The notes: generated by a model from the letters alone, not told the origin. A DNA stretch of 64,000 nucleotides from Gordonia aichiensis NBRC 108223 (GCF_000332975.1 NZ_BANR01000004.1:434001-498000), one strand, 5' to 3'. Counted from the first letter of the stretch, positions 43,469 to 53,069 are shown. Translations and numbers: made by a program.

Positions 43469-45242
43469 CACCTCGAACAACTGGCGCGACGATCCACTCG
43501 TGCGCGCTCTCGGCTTCCTCGGGCTGAGGTGGAAGCCGGTCGCGCGGTCGCTGCTTCTCGGAATTGCGGGGGCGCTTGCCGCATTGGGACTGGCAGCGTT
43601 GTCGGCATGGCTCATCACGCGGGCCTGGCAGATGCCGCCCGTCCTGTACCTGTCGGTCGCGATCACCGCCGTACGCGCGTTGGGGATCTCGCGCGGTGTG
43701 TTCCGCTACCTGGAGCGACTGGCGACGCACGACCTCGCGCTCGGTGGCATGGCGACCGCGCGGGAGCGGCTGTACCTCGCGTTGGCCACGGGGTCACCCG
43801 CGTACTCGGTCACCTTGCGCCGAGGGGATCTACTCACCCGCACCGGCGACGATATCGATGAACTCGGCAACGCGCTGATTCGTGGACTGATCCCGATCGG
43901 CGTCGGATTCACCACCTCGGTCGCCGCGGTGATCATCATGGCGTTCGTATCCGGTTGGGCTGCAGTGGTCTTGGCAGTGGCGCTCATCGTCAGCGGTGGT
44001 GTCGCGCCGTGGCTCGCGGCCCGCGGATCGGCGCGTGCCATCGCCGACAGCGCAGCGGCGACCACGCGATCCGCAGAGACTGCGGCCACAGCACTGTGGC
44101 ACGCACCTGAACTCATCGTCGGACGTCGGCGCGACGCGGTGTTGGCCGACGCCCGCTCAGCGGACCGGGATGCCATCGCCGCGGCCGATCGTGGTGTGCG
44201 CGTGCAATCTGTGGCGGCGGCAGCCACGCCACTCGCGCTCGGTGTGTCGTTGCTGGCCGCCTGCGTGATCGGAATCCATCTCGCGTCGTCGACGTCGGGG
44301 TCGCTCGCCGACATCGCGAGCGGGCACGGACTGACTCCGATGATCCTCGGCGTGCTGATCCTGTTGCCCCTCTCGGCATTCGAGTCGACCGCCCCGCTCA
44401 CCGAGGCGGGTATCCAGTTGGAACGCAGTCGCCAAAGCGCAGCGCGGGTCATGGCGCTCGTCGACGGTGCGCGCGCCAACGGCGCCGTGGATTCTGCCGA
44501 CGCCACCCCGGATGCTGCCGACGGAATCGACGCGCCGATCCACTCGGGACCGGTGACGCTGCGGCTCGATCACCTCAGGTGGGGCTGGCCCGCCACGGCC
44601 GATGACACACCGCCGATCCTCGGCCCAGCCACGGGCCTGTCCACGGTGCTCCCCGCAGGATCGCGAGTGGCCGTCGTCGGACCGAGCGGCATCGGAAAGT
44701 CGACGCTGCTCCTGACGCTGGCCGGGCTGCTCGAACCACGCGACGGCGGTGTGACGGCATCGGACACAGACGGAGCACCGGTTCCGCTACGTTCTGCGGC
44801 ATGCTATTTCGCCGAGGAAGCGCACATCTTCTCGACGACTCTCGGTGAGAATCTGCGAGTGGCGCGCGGCGATGTCACCGACGACGAGATGCGCGAGGCG
44901 TTGGTCGCTGTCGGTCTCGGCGACTGGATGGCCGGTCTGCCCGACGGGCTCGACACCGTCCTGACCGGCGGAGCCGAGGCGATGAGCGGAGGGCAGCGCA
45001 GGCGACTGCTCCTCGCCCGCGCACTGGTGCACCGCGCGCCGATCGTGCTGCTCGACGAACCCACCGAGCATCTCGACGCCGACGACTCCGAACAGTTGCT
45101 CCGACACATGCTCGCCACCGACGCAGGCATGTTCGGGCCCGATCGCACGGTTGTCGTGGTGACGCACCAGTTGCCCGCGGATGCGTATGGAGCGCTCGAC
45201 GCACACCTTGTAGATCTGACCCCGCTGGACGCCCTCGGATAG
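43461..45242 (+). CDS. cydC: Thiol-reductant ABC exporter, CydC subunit
   Basis: The 593-residue partner of CydD has six membrane segments in residues 15-310 and an ATPase domain with Walker A GPSGIGKST near residue 411, the signature MSGGQRRRLLLARALVHR near 512 and Walker B IVLLDEPTEHLD near 535. The only starts near the cydD end are TTG codons: TTG 43461 lies 9 nt after a GGAGG sequence, and TTG 43455 is too close to it. The start overlaps the cydD stop by 8 nt. The linker of about 30 residues before the ATPase domain is Ala/Asp-rich. The operon ends here. Confidence 0.9.
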   Translation: MADTSNNWRDDPLVRALGFLGLRWKPVARSLLLGIAGALAALGLAALSAWLITRAWQMPPVLYLSVAITAVRALGISRGVFRYLERLATHDLALGGMATARERLYLALATGSPAYSVTLRRGDLLTRTGDDIDELGNALIRGLIPIGVGFTTSVAAVIIMAFVSGWAAVVLAVALIVSGGVAPWLAARGSARAIADSAAATTRSAETAATALWHAPELIVGRRRDAVLADARSADRDAIAAADRGVRVQSVAAAATPLALGVSLLAACVIGIHLASSTSGSLADIASGHGLTPMILGVLILLPLSAFESTAPLTEAGIQLERSRQSAARVMALVDGARANGAVDSADATPDAADGIDAPIHSGPVTLRLDHLRWGWPATADDTPPILGPATGLSTVLPAGSRVAVVGPSGIGKSTLLLTLAGLLEPRDGGVTASDTDGAPVPLRSAACYFAEEAHIFSTTLGENLRVARGDVTDDEMREALVAVGLGDWMAGLPDGLDTVLTGGAEAMSGGQRRRLLLARALVHRAPIVLLDEPTEHLDADDSEQLLRHMLATDAGMFGPDRTVVVVTHQLPADAYGALDAHLVDLTPLDALG

Positions 45243-45349
45243 TGTCCCGAGCGCACAGCGGTTGGCGCCGGCGCGAAAAATCCGTTGCGCACCATGGTGT
45301 GCGAGCGTACTTTCGTTCGTACACGAGAAAGGAGGTGGTCTGAAGTTGT

Positions 45350-45406
45350 ATGACATACGGACACGTGAGGTGGCCATCCGCTGACGGCGGACCGCCTGTG
45401 ACTTAG
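45350..45406 (+). CDS. Candidate 18-residue peptide behind a perfect ribosome-binding site
   Basis: AAAGGAGGTG at 45328-45337 is a near-complete anti-16S match. It is followed at usable distance by TTG 45346 (12 residues, ends at 45384) and ATG 45350, encoding MTYGHVRWPSADGGPPVT. Only one of the overlapping frames is likely used. The peptide is followed by a stretch that can form a long hairpin, so it could be a regulatory leader peptide for the 45660 gene. No homologue is known to me, and the evidence for translation is the ribosome-binding site alone. Confidence 0.35.
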   Translation: MTYGHVRWPSADGGPPVT

Positions 45407-45442
45407 GCACTTTCGCCGTTGGCGAATACCAGATGGTCACCC

Positions 45443-45502
45443 GACCCCCGCACCCGACCGGTCCGGTCGATGTGCCCGTCCACGACGGGTGGTGCGGGGG
45501 TC
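45443..45502. promoter_or_regulatory. 12-bp inverted repeat with 36-nt loop
   Basis: GACCCCCGCACC (45443-45454) is exactly complementary to GGTGCGGGGGTC (45491-45502). The loop contains the smaller dyad GACCGGTCCGGTC. The structure lies between the candidate leader peptide and the 45660 gene and could act as a terminator-attenuator. Confidence 0.45.
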
Positions 45503-45659
45503 GTTCCGTGTCGTGGGCGGGTATCCCCGGGGTCCGGGTCCGGATGGGTCGACGACAACGAGTAGCGCGCTACGCGTGCGGACGTCAGCGGCAGCGGGTG
45601 GACTTGGTGGCAGACGTCATCGCGTGCATAGCGCAGGGCCCTGCAGAAAGGTCGAGCCG

Positions 45660-46109
45660 ATGAAAAGAACAGCCGGCGCGGTCGGGTCACTGCATGCACG
45701 AATGCACGCGTCGTCGATTCGCACCATCGCGATACGCGGCAGATACCTGACGCCCGACGATGCCGAGTGGACGAACGACGGACCGACCAACTGGATCATC
45801 GGCAGAGTCGAGCGCCTCGGGTACAGCAGGTTCGGCGCCGCGGGCTCGATGATCGGACATCTGGTGCTGCACAACGGCGGCGACGACGATCTCGCCGTTC
45901 TCTCGACGCCGGATGTGAGTGGCACCGGCGGCGCATTGTTCACTTTCCTGCCGAGCGGAGCGTCGCGCATCCTGCCCGACACCGGATTCCACATCGTGCA
46001 GGGCGAGCGACATGACGGGCGCCCTGTACTGGTCGGTGAGATCGTCGATGACGGCCCGCTCGGCCCCCGCTTCTTCTTCGACGGACCGACCCCGCGACTG
46101 CAGAGTTGA
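45660..46109 (+). CDS. Hypothetical protein sharing a domain with the 1,215-residue secreted protein
   Basis: The 149-residue protein has no signal peptide. Residues 65-131 (VLHNGGDDDLAV at 69, then FHIVQGERHDG near 110 and RPVLVGEIVDD near 121) match residues 332-403 of the large secreted protein at 49199-52846, in the pattern L-H-N...D-x-A-V...I-V-Q...D-G-x-P-V-L-x-G-x-I. The first 60 residues are Arg/His-rich and contain WTNDGPTNWIIGRVERLG. ATG 45660 is preferred over the frame open to 45489. I recognise no family. The shared unit may be a small beta domain used for self-association or binding. Confidence 0.65.
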   Translation: MKRTAGAVGSLHARMHASSIRTIAIRGRYLTPDDAEWTNDGPTNWIIGRVERLGYSRFGAAGSMIGHLVLHNGGDDDLAVLSTPDVSGTGGALFTFLPSGASRILPDTGFHIVQGERHDGRPVLVGEIVDDGPLGPRFFFDGPTPRLQS

Positions 46110-46124
46110 GTCGATGGTGCTCGG

Positions 46125-47336
46125 TCACAGCAATCCGACGGCCGCGGCGGTCGCGAGCACGGCAATCGGCCCGCGCATCATCGAGGTGAGAAGTTGTGGT
46201 TGAATCACCGCACCGGTCACCAACGGCTCGCTGATCGCGGGTGAATCGTAGGGAAGCGGCGGTCGGGTCGCACGTCGATACACCGCGAACAGTATGCCGC
46301 ACAACAGGAGTGCAGCTGAGGCCAGTGGGAGTTGCCAGGCCGCAACGGCCACGCCGCACGACACGATGACTCCGACCGACGGTATCGCCATGTGTGCCAC
46401 CATGATCGGTCGATCTGCGGGACCGAAAGACCGTCGCAGTGCCGGGGTGCCTGCCACCGAGCGAAGGCCGCCGGTCAGGCTGTTGCCCGCGCTGTAGACC
46501 AGCATCGCCACGACGAGTGTCGCACCCTGGTGAAGGGTGACCAGCTGCGGCACACAAGCGATCGTCGCAGTACAGATCAGCCAGCGAACACAGGCATCGG
46601 GATGGCGGAGCAGTCGTCGCCGATCGAGTTCGACGGCAGCACCGAACCACGATGCCGGTAGCCTTCGCCTCGGTGCGACCATGTGTCGCCGCTGCCACCG
46701 CGCCACGCGATTGTCGGTCAGCCACGTGGTGTCGAGCATGCTCGCGGCAAGCTGCAGCGCATCCGCATACCCGTCGTGTGGTGCGAAGCTGTTGCGGTGC
46801 AGGTGTTTCGGTGAGAGTCCGCGCTCCCGCGGCGACCGCCGTCGATCCTCACGCAGCTGACGGGCGTACGCCGCACCCAGCGCCGGCAGCCCCACTGCTG
46901 CACCGGCCGACAGCACGGCCGCGATCGACGCGGGATGCAGGGTCGCCAGTATCGCAGACGTCGCTGCGCAGCATGCGACCATCGCGGCGCCGACTGTGAC
47001 GAGGCGTCGGGCGAGTGGACGGGTGCGATCGTCGGGACCGGACAGAACCCACCGTGCCGTGGCCCGGCCGACGCGCACCGGTCCCCAGATCGTCGACCAG
47101 TGATGTACGAGCACGCCGACAATCGCAACAGTGAGGATCAGTGCGGCAGTGGGGTTGTCGGCGGCGGGTCCCGACAGTTCGACGACCCGCGCCACCCGTG
47201 ACGGGGTCAACAGTGTGACCAGCCCACCACTGAGGACCGCAGCGCAGAAGATGAGCTCGACCCAGCTGAAGTCGTAGCGTCGCATCCACCGGAAGCGGAG
47301 ATCGGGGACACGGCGTGATCGGGTGGTCGGGTTCAT
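46125..47336 (-). CDS. ABC exporter permease-like membrane protein
   Basis: The 403-residue protein has about eight to ten hydrophobic segments, starting with VELIFCAAVLSGGLVTLL near residue 26, and polar cytoplasmic parts such as RRRRSPRERGLSPKHLHRN-like basic residues around 165-185. It overlaps the ATPase gene by 4 nt (ATGA), which makes it the membrane partner of that ATPase. The organisation resembles two-gene DUF6297-type or ABC-2-type exporters in actinobacteria, but I cannot assign a substrate. Its stop codon converges on the 45660 gene with 15 bp between them. Confidence 0.72.
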   Translation of the reverse strand: MNPTTRSRRVPDLRFRWMRRYDFSWVELIFCAAVLSGGLVTLLTPSRVARVVELSGPAADNPTAALILTVAIVGVLVHHWSTIWGPVRVGRATARWVLSGPDDRTRPLARRLVTVGAAMVACCAATSAILATLHPASIAAVLSAGAAVGLPALGAAYARQLREDRRRSPRERGLSPKHLHRNSFAPHDGYADALQLAASMLDTTWLTDNRVARWQRRHMVAPRRRLPASWFGAAVELDRRRLLRHPDACVRWLICTATIACVPQLVTLHQGATLVVAMLVYSAGNSLTGGLRSVAGTPALRRSFGPADRPIMVAHMAIPSVGVIVSCGVAVAAWQLPLASAALLLCGILFAVYRRATRPPLPYDSPAISEPLVTGAVIQPQLLTSMMRGPIAVLATAAAVGLL

Positions 47337-47962
47337 CGGCCGATCTCCACGACGATGTCGGCACAGCGCTCGACCAATGTGGGACTGTGGGTGGCGACCA
47401 CCACCGCGAGACCGGACTGTCTGGCGGCCAGCAGCTTATCGGCCACCCACTCCTGTCCTACGAGATCGAGTCCGCGCTCGGGTTCGTCGAGGACGAGCAG
47501 GCGCGCGGGTCGAAGTAGTGCTGCCGCCAATGCGAATCGTTGGCGCTGCCCGGTGGAGAGCGTATGCGGATAGCGGTCGCCGAGATCGCCGAGACCCGCG
47601 TCGTCGAGTGCGGCCTCCACGTCGGCGGAGTCCATGCGATGTGTACGAGCGAGCAGGTGGAGGTGCTCGATCAGTGTTGCATCGAAGAACGTTGCCTCGT
47701 CGCCGATCTCGGCGGAGACGAGACCGCGAAACCGCGGCGAGCGATCGTCGGGGTGCAGGCCGAACACGTCGATCGTTCCGGAGTCGAGTCGGTCGTCGTC
47801 GACGACGCAGCGCAGGAGCGTCGATTTGCCCGCGCCATTGGGGCCGATGATGCATGCACATTGCCCGGGCCTCACCTCGAGATCGAGGTCGTCGAACAGG
47901 GTCTGGGAACCGAGGGTGCGTCGAGCACCCGAAATGGACAGCACGAGAGGGATATCCTTCAC
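47333..47962 (-). CDS. ABC transporter ATP-binding protein
   Basis: The 209-residue ATPase has Walker A IIGPNGAGKSTLL near residue 38, a Q-loop in AEIGDEAT, the signature LSTGQRQRFALAAAL near 136, Walker B ARLLVLDEPERGLDLVG near 154, and an H-loop in VVVATHSPTL. GTG 47962 starts it. The downstream permease gene overlaps it by 4 nt. The short size and export-type motifs fit drug, lipid or peptide export. The signature has S-T-G-Q in place of S-G-G-Q. Confidence 0.85.
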   Translation of the reverse strand: MKDIPLVLSISGARRTLGSQTLFDDLDLEVRPGQCACIIGPNGAGKSTLLRCVVDDDRLDSGTIDVFGLHPDDRSPRFRGLVSAEIGDEATFFDATLIEHLHLLARTHRMDSADVEAALDDAGLGDLGDRYPHTLSTGQRQRFALAAALLRPARLLVLDEPERGLDLVGQEWVADKLLAARQSGLAVVVATHSPTLVERCADIVVEIGR

Positions 47963-48013
47963 ACGTAGGGGAGAGCGGGCAGATCTGGCCCGGACGTGCG
48001 AGGCGTCGGGCCG

Positions 48014-48352
48014 TCAGAGGACGGCCGGAGCGCGCGGTGCTACCGCGCCAAGGGTGTGAATGTGTTGCCGCAGTGAGATTCTCGTGTCGTCGCGGCGCGG
48101 CGGAGGGCTGGTGGTGTGGGGCGTTCGCGGCTGCACCGAGCGCAGGATCGTCAAGACCTGCACCATGAGTCGACGCGTACGCGCGCCGACCTGGGCATCA
48201 CCTGCGACGAGGGCGATCACCAGCGCGGCGAGGATCGACGCGAACAGCGTTGTGGAGACCTGACCGAACAGCAGTGTCGACAGCACCGGAAGCCAGACGA
48301 CGGCGAAGTAGACCGGCAGTGAGCGTGGGGCACCGGTGTGATCGCGCAACAT
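48014..48352 (-). CDS. Small two-helix membrane protein
   Basis: The 112-residue protein has two adjacent hydrophobic segments (about residues 14-31 and 35-51) and a polar, Arg/Pro-rich C-terminal half. It lies 51 bp before the ABC ATPase gene on the same strand and 11 bp after the nitrobindin gene, so it belongs to the same transcript. I recognise no family. It may be an accessory component of the transporter, but that rests on location only. Confidence 0.6.
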   Translation of the reverse strand: MLRDHTGAPRSLPVYFAVVWLPVLSTLLFGQVSTTLFASILAALVIALVAGDAQVGARTRRLMVQVLTILRSVQPRTPHTTSPPPRRDDTRISLRQHIHTLGAVAPRAPAVL

Positions 48353-48363
48353 TGCGGTGTGGA

Positions 48364-49029
48364 CTATCCCACGAACCGACGGAGCTTGGCCGACAGACGC
48401 GGCGTGAGGTCGCCGTCGGAGTCGACGCGTTCTTCGACGTAGGCGAGGTCGCCGTCGGGAACGATGCCGTAGAGCCGCTTCGCATTACCCGCAGGCGCCG
48501 ACGTCTCCGAGCGCACAACCGCATCGGTGGTGAGATTCCATGACGTCTGATTCAGCGGCCTGCCGTAGAACAGCTCGACCCACCCTTCGGCGTGGGCGAG
48601 GAGTAGCTCGATGGAATCGTCCTCGGTGATACGCCAGTACCCGGTCTCGCGCTGGTCGGGTCGGAGGAAGTTCGCGTCCTCGTCGATGACCCATGACCGC
48701 GACTCCCAGTTGAGGAAGTTCTGCCCGTCATGGCTGACGACGATCTGTTGCGCGAAGTGGTAGTCGGTACCGGTGACCGGGTCGTGCCCCTCGCCTTCGC
48801 CACGCCAGACACCCACGAGGGGGAGCAGCGCGAGAAGTCCCTGATGCAGGTCTGCGCCGAGCCGAAGGTTGGCGGTGTCGGCCTTGAGCGGCAGGTCGTC
48901 CCATGCGGGCACATTGCGCTCACGGCTACCGGACTCGGCAGCCCGCGAATCGGCCTGGCTGATCGCCTCGTCACCCGATCTGCGGGCGGCGACGGCGTCG
49001 TCTGGCTGTCCGTCCTCCGGGGAGGTCAC
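48364..49029 (-). CDS. Nitrobindin-like haem-binding FABP-fold protein
   Basis: Nitrobindins are ten-stranded beta barrels that bind ferric haem and scavenge nitric oxide or peroxynitrite. The 221-residue protein has the family motif [14 protein letters not shown] near residue 68, then [20 protein letters not shown], and the C-terminal [17 protein letters not shown], whose region carries the conserved haem-side residues. The first 50 residues are an extra Asp/Glu/Arg-rich segment. GTG 49029 overlaps the stop of the 32-residue gene upstream (GTGA). It matches the position of Rv0813c in M. tuberculosis. Confidence 0.87.
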   Translation of the reverse strand: MTSPEDGQPDDAVAARRSGDEAISQADSRAAESGSRERNVPAWDDLPLKADTANLRLGADLHQGLLALLPLVGVWRGEGEGHDPVTGTDYHFAQQIVVSHDGQNFLNWESRSWVIDEDANFLRPDQRETGYWRITEDDSIELLLAHAEGWVELFYGRPLNQTSWNLTTDAVVRSETSAPAGNAKRLYGIVPDGDLAYVEERVDSDGDLTPRLSAKLRRFVG

Positions 49030-49124
49030 GATTCGTCTGTGACCAGTCGGTAGAGCACGTACAGCGCGAACCAGGTGATCGCAACGGCCGCGAGGACCAG
49101 CAGGATTTCGAAGAAGATGACCAC
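49026..49124 (-). CDS. 32-residue single-span membrane peptide upstream of nitrobindin
   Basis: The frame encodes a peptide beginning [20 protein letters not shown] after the start residue and ending [11 protein letters not shown]: one membrane helix with a short polar tail. Two features argue that it is real. TACAAT ends exactly 7 nt before the GTG, the leaderless arrangement, and its stop overlaps the nitrobindin start in a GTGA. It is too short for normal gene finders. It may anchor or regulate the haem protein; no function is known. Confidence 0.65.
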   Translation of the reverse strand: MVIFFEILLVLAAVAITWFALYVLYRLVTDES

Positions 49125-49131
49125 GATGGCA

Positions 49132-49137
49132 ATTGTA
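49132..49137 (-). promoter_or_regulatory. -10 box of leaderless promoter for the nitrobindin operon
   Basis: On the minus strand TACAAT is followed by 7 nt and the GTG at 49124, placing the transcript start at the start codon of the 32-residue gene. Confidence 0.6.
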
Positions 49138-49198
49138 GCCCTCTGGCTCGTGAGAACGACCATCTAGGTCGACGTACCGGAGAGTGGATCGGATGTTC

Positions 49199-52100
49199 TC
49201 AGTGCGGCAAGGTGTTGTGGGCCCAGTTGAAGAACTTGTCGGAGGTATCCGTAGCCCACTTGGCGCCTTGTTCGATTTGCTGCTCGCCAGAACGCATCGC
49301 CCTCGCGACACCCTCGCCGCTAGACTTCGCGTGGCTGGTCGCGTAGTCCCAAGCCTCAGTACCGGCTTCTGACACTGCGCGCTGGATTGTCGGGTTGGTT
49401 GCCAGGTTGTAAATGCCTTCAGTGAGCACGCTCGCGGTTGACACTGCACTACCTATTGCGTAACCCGCACGTGCCCCGAGCAGACAGCCGCCGACTGAGC
49501 CGATACCGGCCGAGATCAACCCGGCGCCTACGGCGCCAACGGCGCAGCCGACGCCAGCTCCGACCACGGGTGCGCTCGCGAAGACCAAATGCATCGTTGC
49601 GACGCTCTTTTCCTCGTCGGTCTTTGCGTTCATGAGTTCATCGGCAGCTTGCTCGATGCTGTATACGACCATGGCCCCACCGAGGACCTTGAGAGCTGAT
49701 CCCAAGTATGCTTTGACCGGGTGTGCTGTCTCGCGTGCAACGACGCGCGCCTTCAACTCGGCGCGAGCGTTTTGCCGCAGTTGCTCTTTGTAGTACTCCC
49801 GCACTCTCGGCGATAGCGCTGAACCCTCAACTGTCTTGAGACGGTTGTGGTATGTCTCCATTTCCTCCGTGGTGAAGAGTGAAGACTCGAAGGCGCCCCA
49901 GCCGATTGCTCGCCCGAGTGTCACGCGTTTATTCACGGTCTTGATTTGCGATATCACATCATCGATGTCTTGCTTTGCGAAGTAGGCCGACACCGCGGCG
50001 ACAAACAGCTGGGCGCCGTCGACGTCGTAGGAGTTGCCACTGAGAAAGCTGCCGCCGTTGTGTGTGGCCTCGAGCACGTTGCGCGCCGTGTCGGAATCGG
50101 CATCGACGACGAGTAAAGCGTCGTCTGAACCATCGACCCCGCTTACTCCGACGACTTTGGAGACATTGACAATCATCACTGTCGTTTCGGTGGAGGACGC
50201 GTCGAAACCGTCACTCACTGTGACACGTATTTTGTCGTAGGAGATCGGCGAAGTCGACGCCTGCGGGACGTAGGTGACCGTGGAGTCTTTCATTGTCACC
50301 GACCCACCTCCTGCGGTGGTGGCTGTGACGGTGAGTGGATCGCCATCGTCGTCATGGGCTGACACCGAATAGGTCAATGAGTGCCCCCGCGCGGGGGTGT
50401 CGACCGGGTAGACGTCCACGGTCGGTGCGTAGTTGTGGAAGGGCACGTGCACGCTGACCGGTGTACTCGCCAGCCCGCCGTAGTGGCCGTCGTTGACGGT
50501 AACGGTGAACGTGTCATCGTAGGCGCCCTGATGGGCTCGAACCAGGTCGGGTGTGTAGAAGATCAGATGGTCGTCGTGGACGACGCCGTTCTCGGTCGTG
50601 TACGGCGTTGAACTGGAGGCATGTCCGAATGCGGGCTGTGTGCCCACGTAGTAGGTTGTGCGGTCGCCGTCGGCGTCGTTGATCGAGATTCTCCACGCGC
50701 CTTCACCGACGCCGCTTTGTCCTCCGGTCACCGTGACAACTGGAGGCGTGTTGTCCTCCTCGGTGAACATGTAGTAGACAATCGCGCCGATACGTGATGA
50801 TCCGCCCTTTCCATCGGAAACCTCGACCAAAAAGGTGTTGTCGGGCATCGTCGTGAAGTCGCCGGCCAGCAGGTCCCAGGCGGTGACGGGTTTACCGACG
50901 ACGCCGTCGTGCAGGTCGGCAGGATCAGTTGGTGTGAAGGTGAACGTGCCGTTGCCGTGGTTGGTGACGACGCCGTTGGTTGGCTGTTTGACGATCGTGT
51001 ACGTGAGACTATCGCCGTCGATGTCGCTTACGTGCGCGACGTAGTCCATCGTGCGCTGGTTGGCGGGCTTCTGTTGGGCTTCGAAAGTCCCACCGGGAGA
51101 ATGGTTTTCGGGCAGCGGCGCATTGTGGACGGGGATGGCTGGGATTCCATTCCCCGGCGACGAAGAGACCGGGCCGGTAACGGTGTAAGCGAAAGTCACG
51201 GCGCCGAGAACGTTGTACTCGTTGCTGTGGCTGCGTGGTGCCTGCACCTCGACACTACTGACGGGAGAACCGGTGACTGTCGTGTACGTCGCGCGCTGAC
51301 CCGGCTTGAGAATGTCAAAGGCGAGAATCTGGCCGCCGGTGGTGGACTGCGAGATCGCGATGTCGTCAGTCCCGTCGTTGAAAATCGTGGTGCTGCCGTC
51401 AGAGTTCTTCGAGTAGCTGACACCTGCGGGTTCGGGATTGACGAAGTGTCGAATGAGACTGGGCGAGCCGTCTGAACCGATCGACGCGAGATACTCGTTC
51501 TGGTCGACGAAGCGGTCGCCCGGGTCGGCATGCGATGGATCGATGACCGAAGTGCCTTGCAACAGAATGTAGTCGGACTGCTGGTGGGTCGATGTCACGG
51601 GCGCCACCGTGACGCTGAACGGCATCAACGACGACTGCATTGTCGTGATCTGACCAATGAGCACTGGTTTGCCGTCCTGGCGTGCCGTCTGGACGATGTA
51701 GCCATTCACGCCCAGCGGATTGCTGCCCGACTCCTCGATCGTGTAGCTCTCGCCAGCTCTGATGACCGTCACACCTTGTGACGAGTAGTCGGGATACAGC
51801 AATCCCACGACTGCGACATCGGTTGTGCTGTTGTTATGCAGAGTGACTCGGCTGTCGTCGACGCTGTAGGTGAGTCCGGCTGGGGCACCGGTCTTGATGA
51901 ATGCACCGTCCGCGGTCGGGTCGCCGGTGTTCCACGCCGCGGTCCAGTCGTCGTCCCCGTAGTTCCAGTACTCGTTGGTGGCGTCTGCGGCCTGTGACGC
52001 GGTCTTGGTCTCCTCGATCCATGCGTAGTACGCAGCGATCTCTTCGGGGGTAGAGTTCGCGGTCAGACGTGGCCGTGTCGTTGCCGCCCCTGCGCCCATC

Positions 52101-52846
52101 GTCGTCAGTGCCAAGGCGGTCGCCGCGACCGGAGCTGTTCCGGTAGAAGAGATCTCGTTCTCAACCGGCGCCTCTGAAACGACGGCTTCCTTGCCGGATA
52201 TGGACTCAAGGCTCGTGACCTCGGCGTCGCTGCGCCAGTCGACATATGGCGTGTACTCCGTGACGTCGGCCGTCGCACCCTCAGGCATGGTCGGAGCGGG
52301 CGAGGGGGACGTCACCAGCGCGGACTCGGCCCCAGATACGACGCTCGGCGTCGACGATGGCTCAGGTGCTGCGTGCCTTCCATACGGCTGGTCCGGCGTA
52401 TCGACGGGAGGCGTAGCCGTCACCGTGGGTGACTGGTGTGAGCCCGGGGAAGGCGTCCCGGTCGCGAGGGCGGCGTCCAAGGAAGTACCCGGCGCGCTCG
52501 ACGGTGTGGATTCTGCCGGAGCCGAGGAGTCCGCTGTGGCAGCAGAGGACGGTGCCCCGCTCCCCGTCGCCTCCGCACTGTCGACGGTGACACTTGTCGA
52601 ACCGGGGGCGGTCGTTGAGGGAGTGCTCACGGGGCTCGTGCCGTTGCTCGCTCCGGCGGACTCCGAGGATGATGCTGCCACGGGTGAGCCGTCTGTCGCG
52701 GTGCTGGCGCTCGATCCGGTGCCGCCATCGGGAGTATCTGCCGCAGCGACTGCCGGAGCTCCCGCCGTGAGCACCGCGGCACCCATGCCGATCGATACCG
52801 CGAGGCGGCGTCCGGCGGTCATTTTCTTCATCGCGCGCTTCGTCAC
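49199..52846 (-). CDS. Large secreted modular protein with Ser/Thr-rich stalk, cadherin-like repeats and glycine-zipper C-terminus
   Basis: The 1,215-residue protein starts with a signal peptide (basic [14 protein letters not shown], hydrophobic core, likely cleavage after AVAAA near residue 36). Residues 37-190 are a Ser/Thr/Ala/Pro-rich stalk. Residues 324-405 and 474-555 are two copies of a domain also found in the 149-residue protein at 45660. Residues 575-700, 701-800 and 806-898 are three cadherin/VCBS-like beta modules with Asp-rich DxDGD motifs ([33 protein letters not shown]), probably calcium-binding. Residues 905-1090 are helical. Residues 1093-1140 are Gly/Ala-rich and could insert into a membrane. 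GC content looks lower than in neighbours. It resembles an adhesin or contact-dependent effector; no enzyme domain is recognised. Confidence 0.8.
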   Translation of the reverse strand: MTKRAMKKMTAGRRLAVSIGMGAAVLTAGAPAVAAADTPDGGTGSSASTATDGSPVAASSSESAGASNGTSPVSTPSTTAPGSTSVTVDSAEATGSGAPSSAATADSSAPAESTPSSAPGTSLDAALATGTPSPGSHQSPTVTATPPVDTPDQPYGRHAAPEPSSTPSVVSGAESALVTSPSPAPTMPEGATADVTEYTPYVDWRSDAEVTSLESISGKEAVVSEAPVENEISSTGTAPVAATALALTTMGAGAATTRPRLTANSTPEEIAAYYAWIEETKTASQAADATNEYWNYGDDDWTAAWNTGDPTADGAFIKTGAPAGLTYSVDDSRVTLHNNSTTDVAVVGLLYPDYSSQGVTVIRAGESYTIEESGSNPLGVNGYIVQTARQDGKPVLIGQITTMQSSLMPFSVTVAPVTSTHQQSDYILLQGTSVIDPSHADPGDRFVDQNEYLASIGSDGSPSLIRHFVNPEPAGVSYSKNSDGSTTIFNDGTDDIAISQSTTGGQILAFDILKPGQRATYTTVTGSPVSSVEVQAPRSHSNEYNVLGAVTFAYTVTGPVSSSPGNGIPAIPVHNAPLPENHSPGGTFEAQQKPANQRTMDYVAHVSDIDGDSLTYTIVKQPTNGVVTNHGNGTFTFTPTDPADLHDGVVGKPVTAWDLLAGDFTTMPDNTFLVEVSDGKGGSSRIGAIVYYMFTEEDNTPPVVTVTGGQSGVGEGAWRISINDADGDRTTYYVGTQPAFGHASSSTPYTTENGVVHDDHLIFYTPDLVRAHQGAYDDTFTVTVNDGHYGGLASTPVSVHVPFHNYAPTVDVYPVDTPARGHSLTYSVSAHDDDGDPLTVTATTAGGGSVTMKDSTVTYVPQASTSPISYDKIRVTVSDGFDASSTETTVMIVNVSKVVGVSGVDGSDDALLVVDADSDTARNVLEATHNGGSFLSGNSYDVDGAQLFVAAVSAYFAKQDIDDVISQIKTVNKRVTLGRAIGWGAFESSLFTTEEMETYHNRLKTVEGSALSPRVREYYKEQLRQNARAELKARVVARETAHPVKAYLGSALKVLGGAMVVYSIEQAADELMNAKTDEEKSVATMHLVFASAPVVGAGVGCAVGAVGAGLISAGIGSVGGCLLGARAGYAIGSAVSTASVLTEGIYNLATNPTIQRAVSEAGTEAWDYATSHAKSSGEGVARAMRSGEQQIEQGAKWATDTSDKFFNWAHNTLPH

Positions 52847-53000
52847 TGAACTGCCCCTATCGAGTTGGCGATTGCCAGGAAACTAACAGGGTTCTCGAAT
52901 CGGGTGCTATCCGAAAGTGGCTGTGGCGCAGTAATTCATACGAACAAGTGAACCGAACATGCTGCTGCAGCTAATAAGCTGCTCGAAGGGTGAAACGTCA

Positions 53001-53034
53001 TCGGCGGCGACCGGATTACTCCGATCGCCGCCGA
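53001..53034. terminator. Terminator of the GH43-like gene
   Basis: TCGGCGGCGACCGG and CCGATCGCCGCCGA pair over 14 bp with one mismatch around ATTACT. The hairpin lies 36 bp past the stop codon of the minus-strand gene at 53070. Confidence 0.75.
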
Positions 53035-53069
53035 TTCTCTACAGAGCGGGTTATCTACCGAACTGGAAC

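Larger units (their letters stand above)
45243..45659. other. 417-bp intergenic region with structured elements
   Basis: No convincing gene fills this gap. It contains the near palindrome GCGCACCATGGTGTGC (45287-45302), a GTAC-flanked dyad at 45307-45322, an ideal Shine-Dalgarno sequence with short reading frames at 45328-45406, and a 12-bp inverted repeat at 45443-45502. A 76-codon plus-strand frame and a 98-codon minus-strand frame across it look like GC-rich shadows. The density of structure suggests a regulatory leader or non-coding RNA. Confidence 0.5.

Noticed and set aside
45403..45699. 98-codon minus-strand and 76-codon plus-strand frames in the cydC downstream gap
   Set aside because: Both cross the inverted repeat, have atypical composition and no ribosome-binding site fitting their starts.
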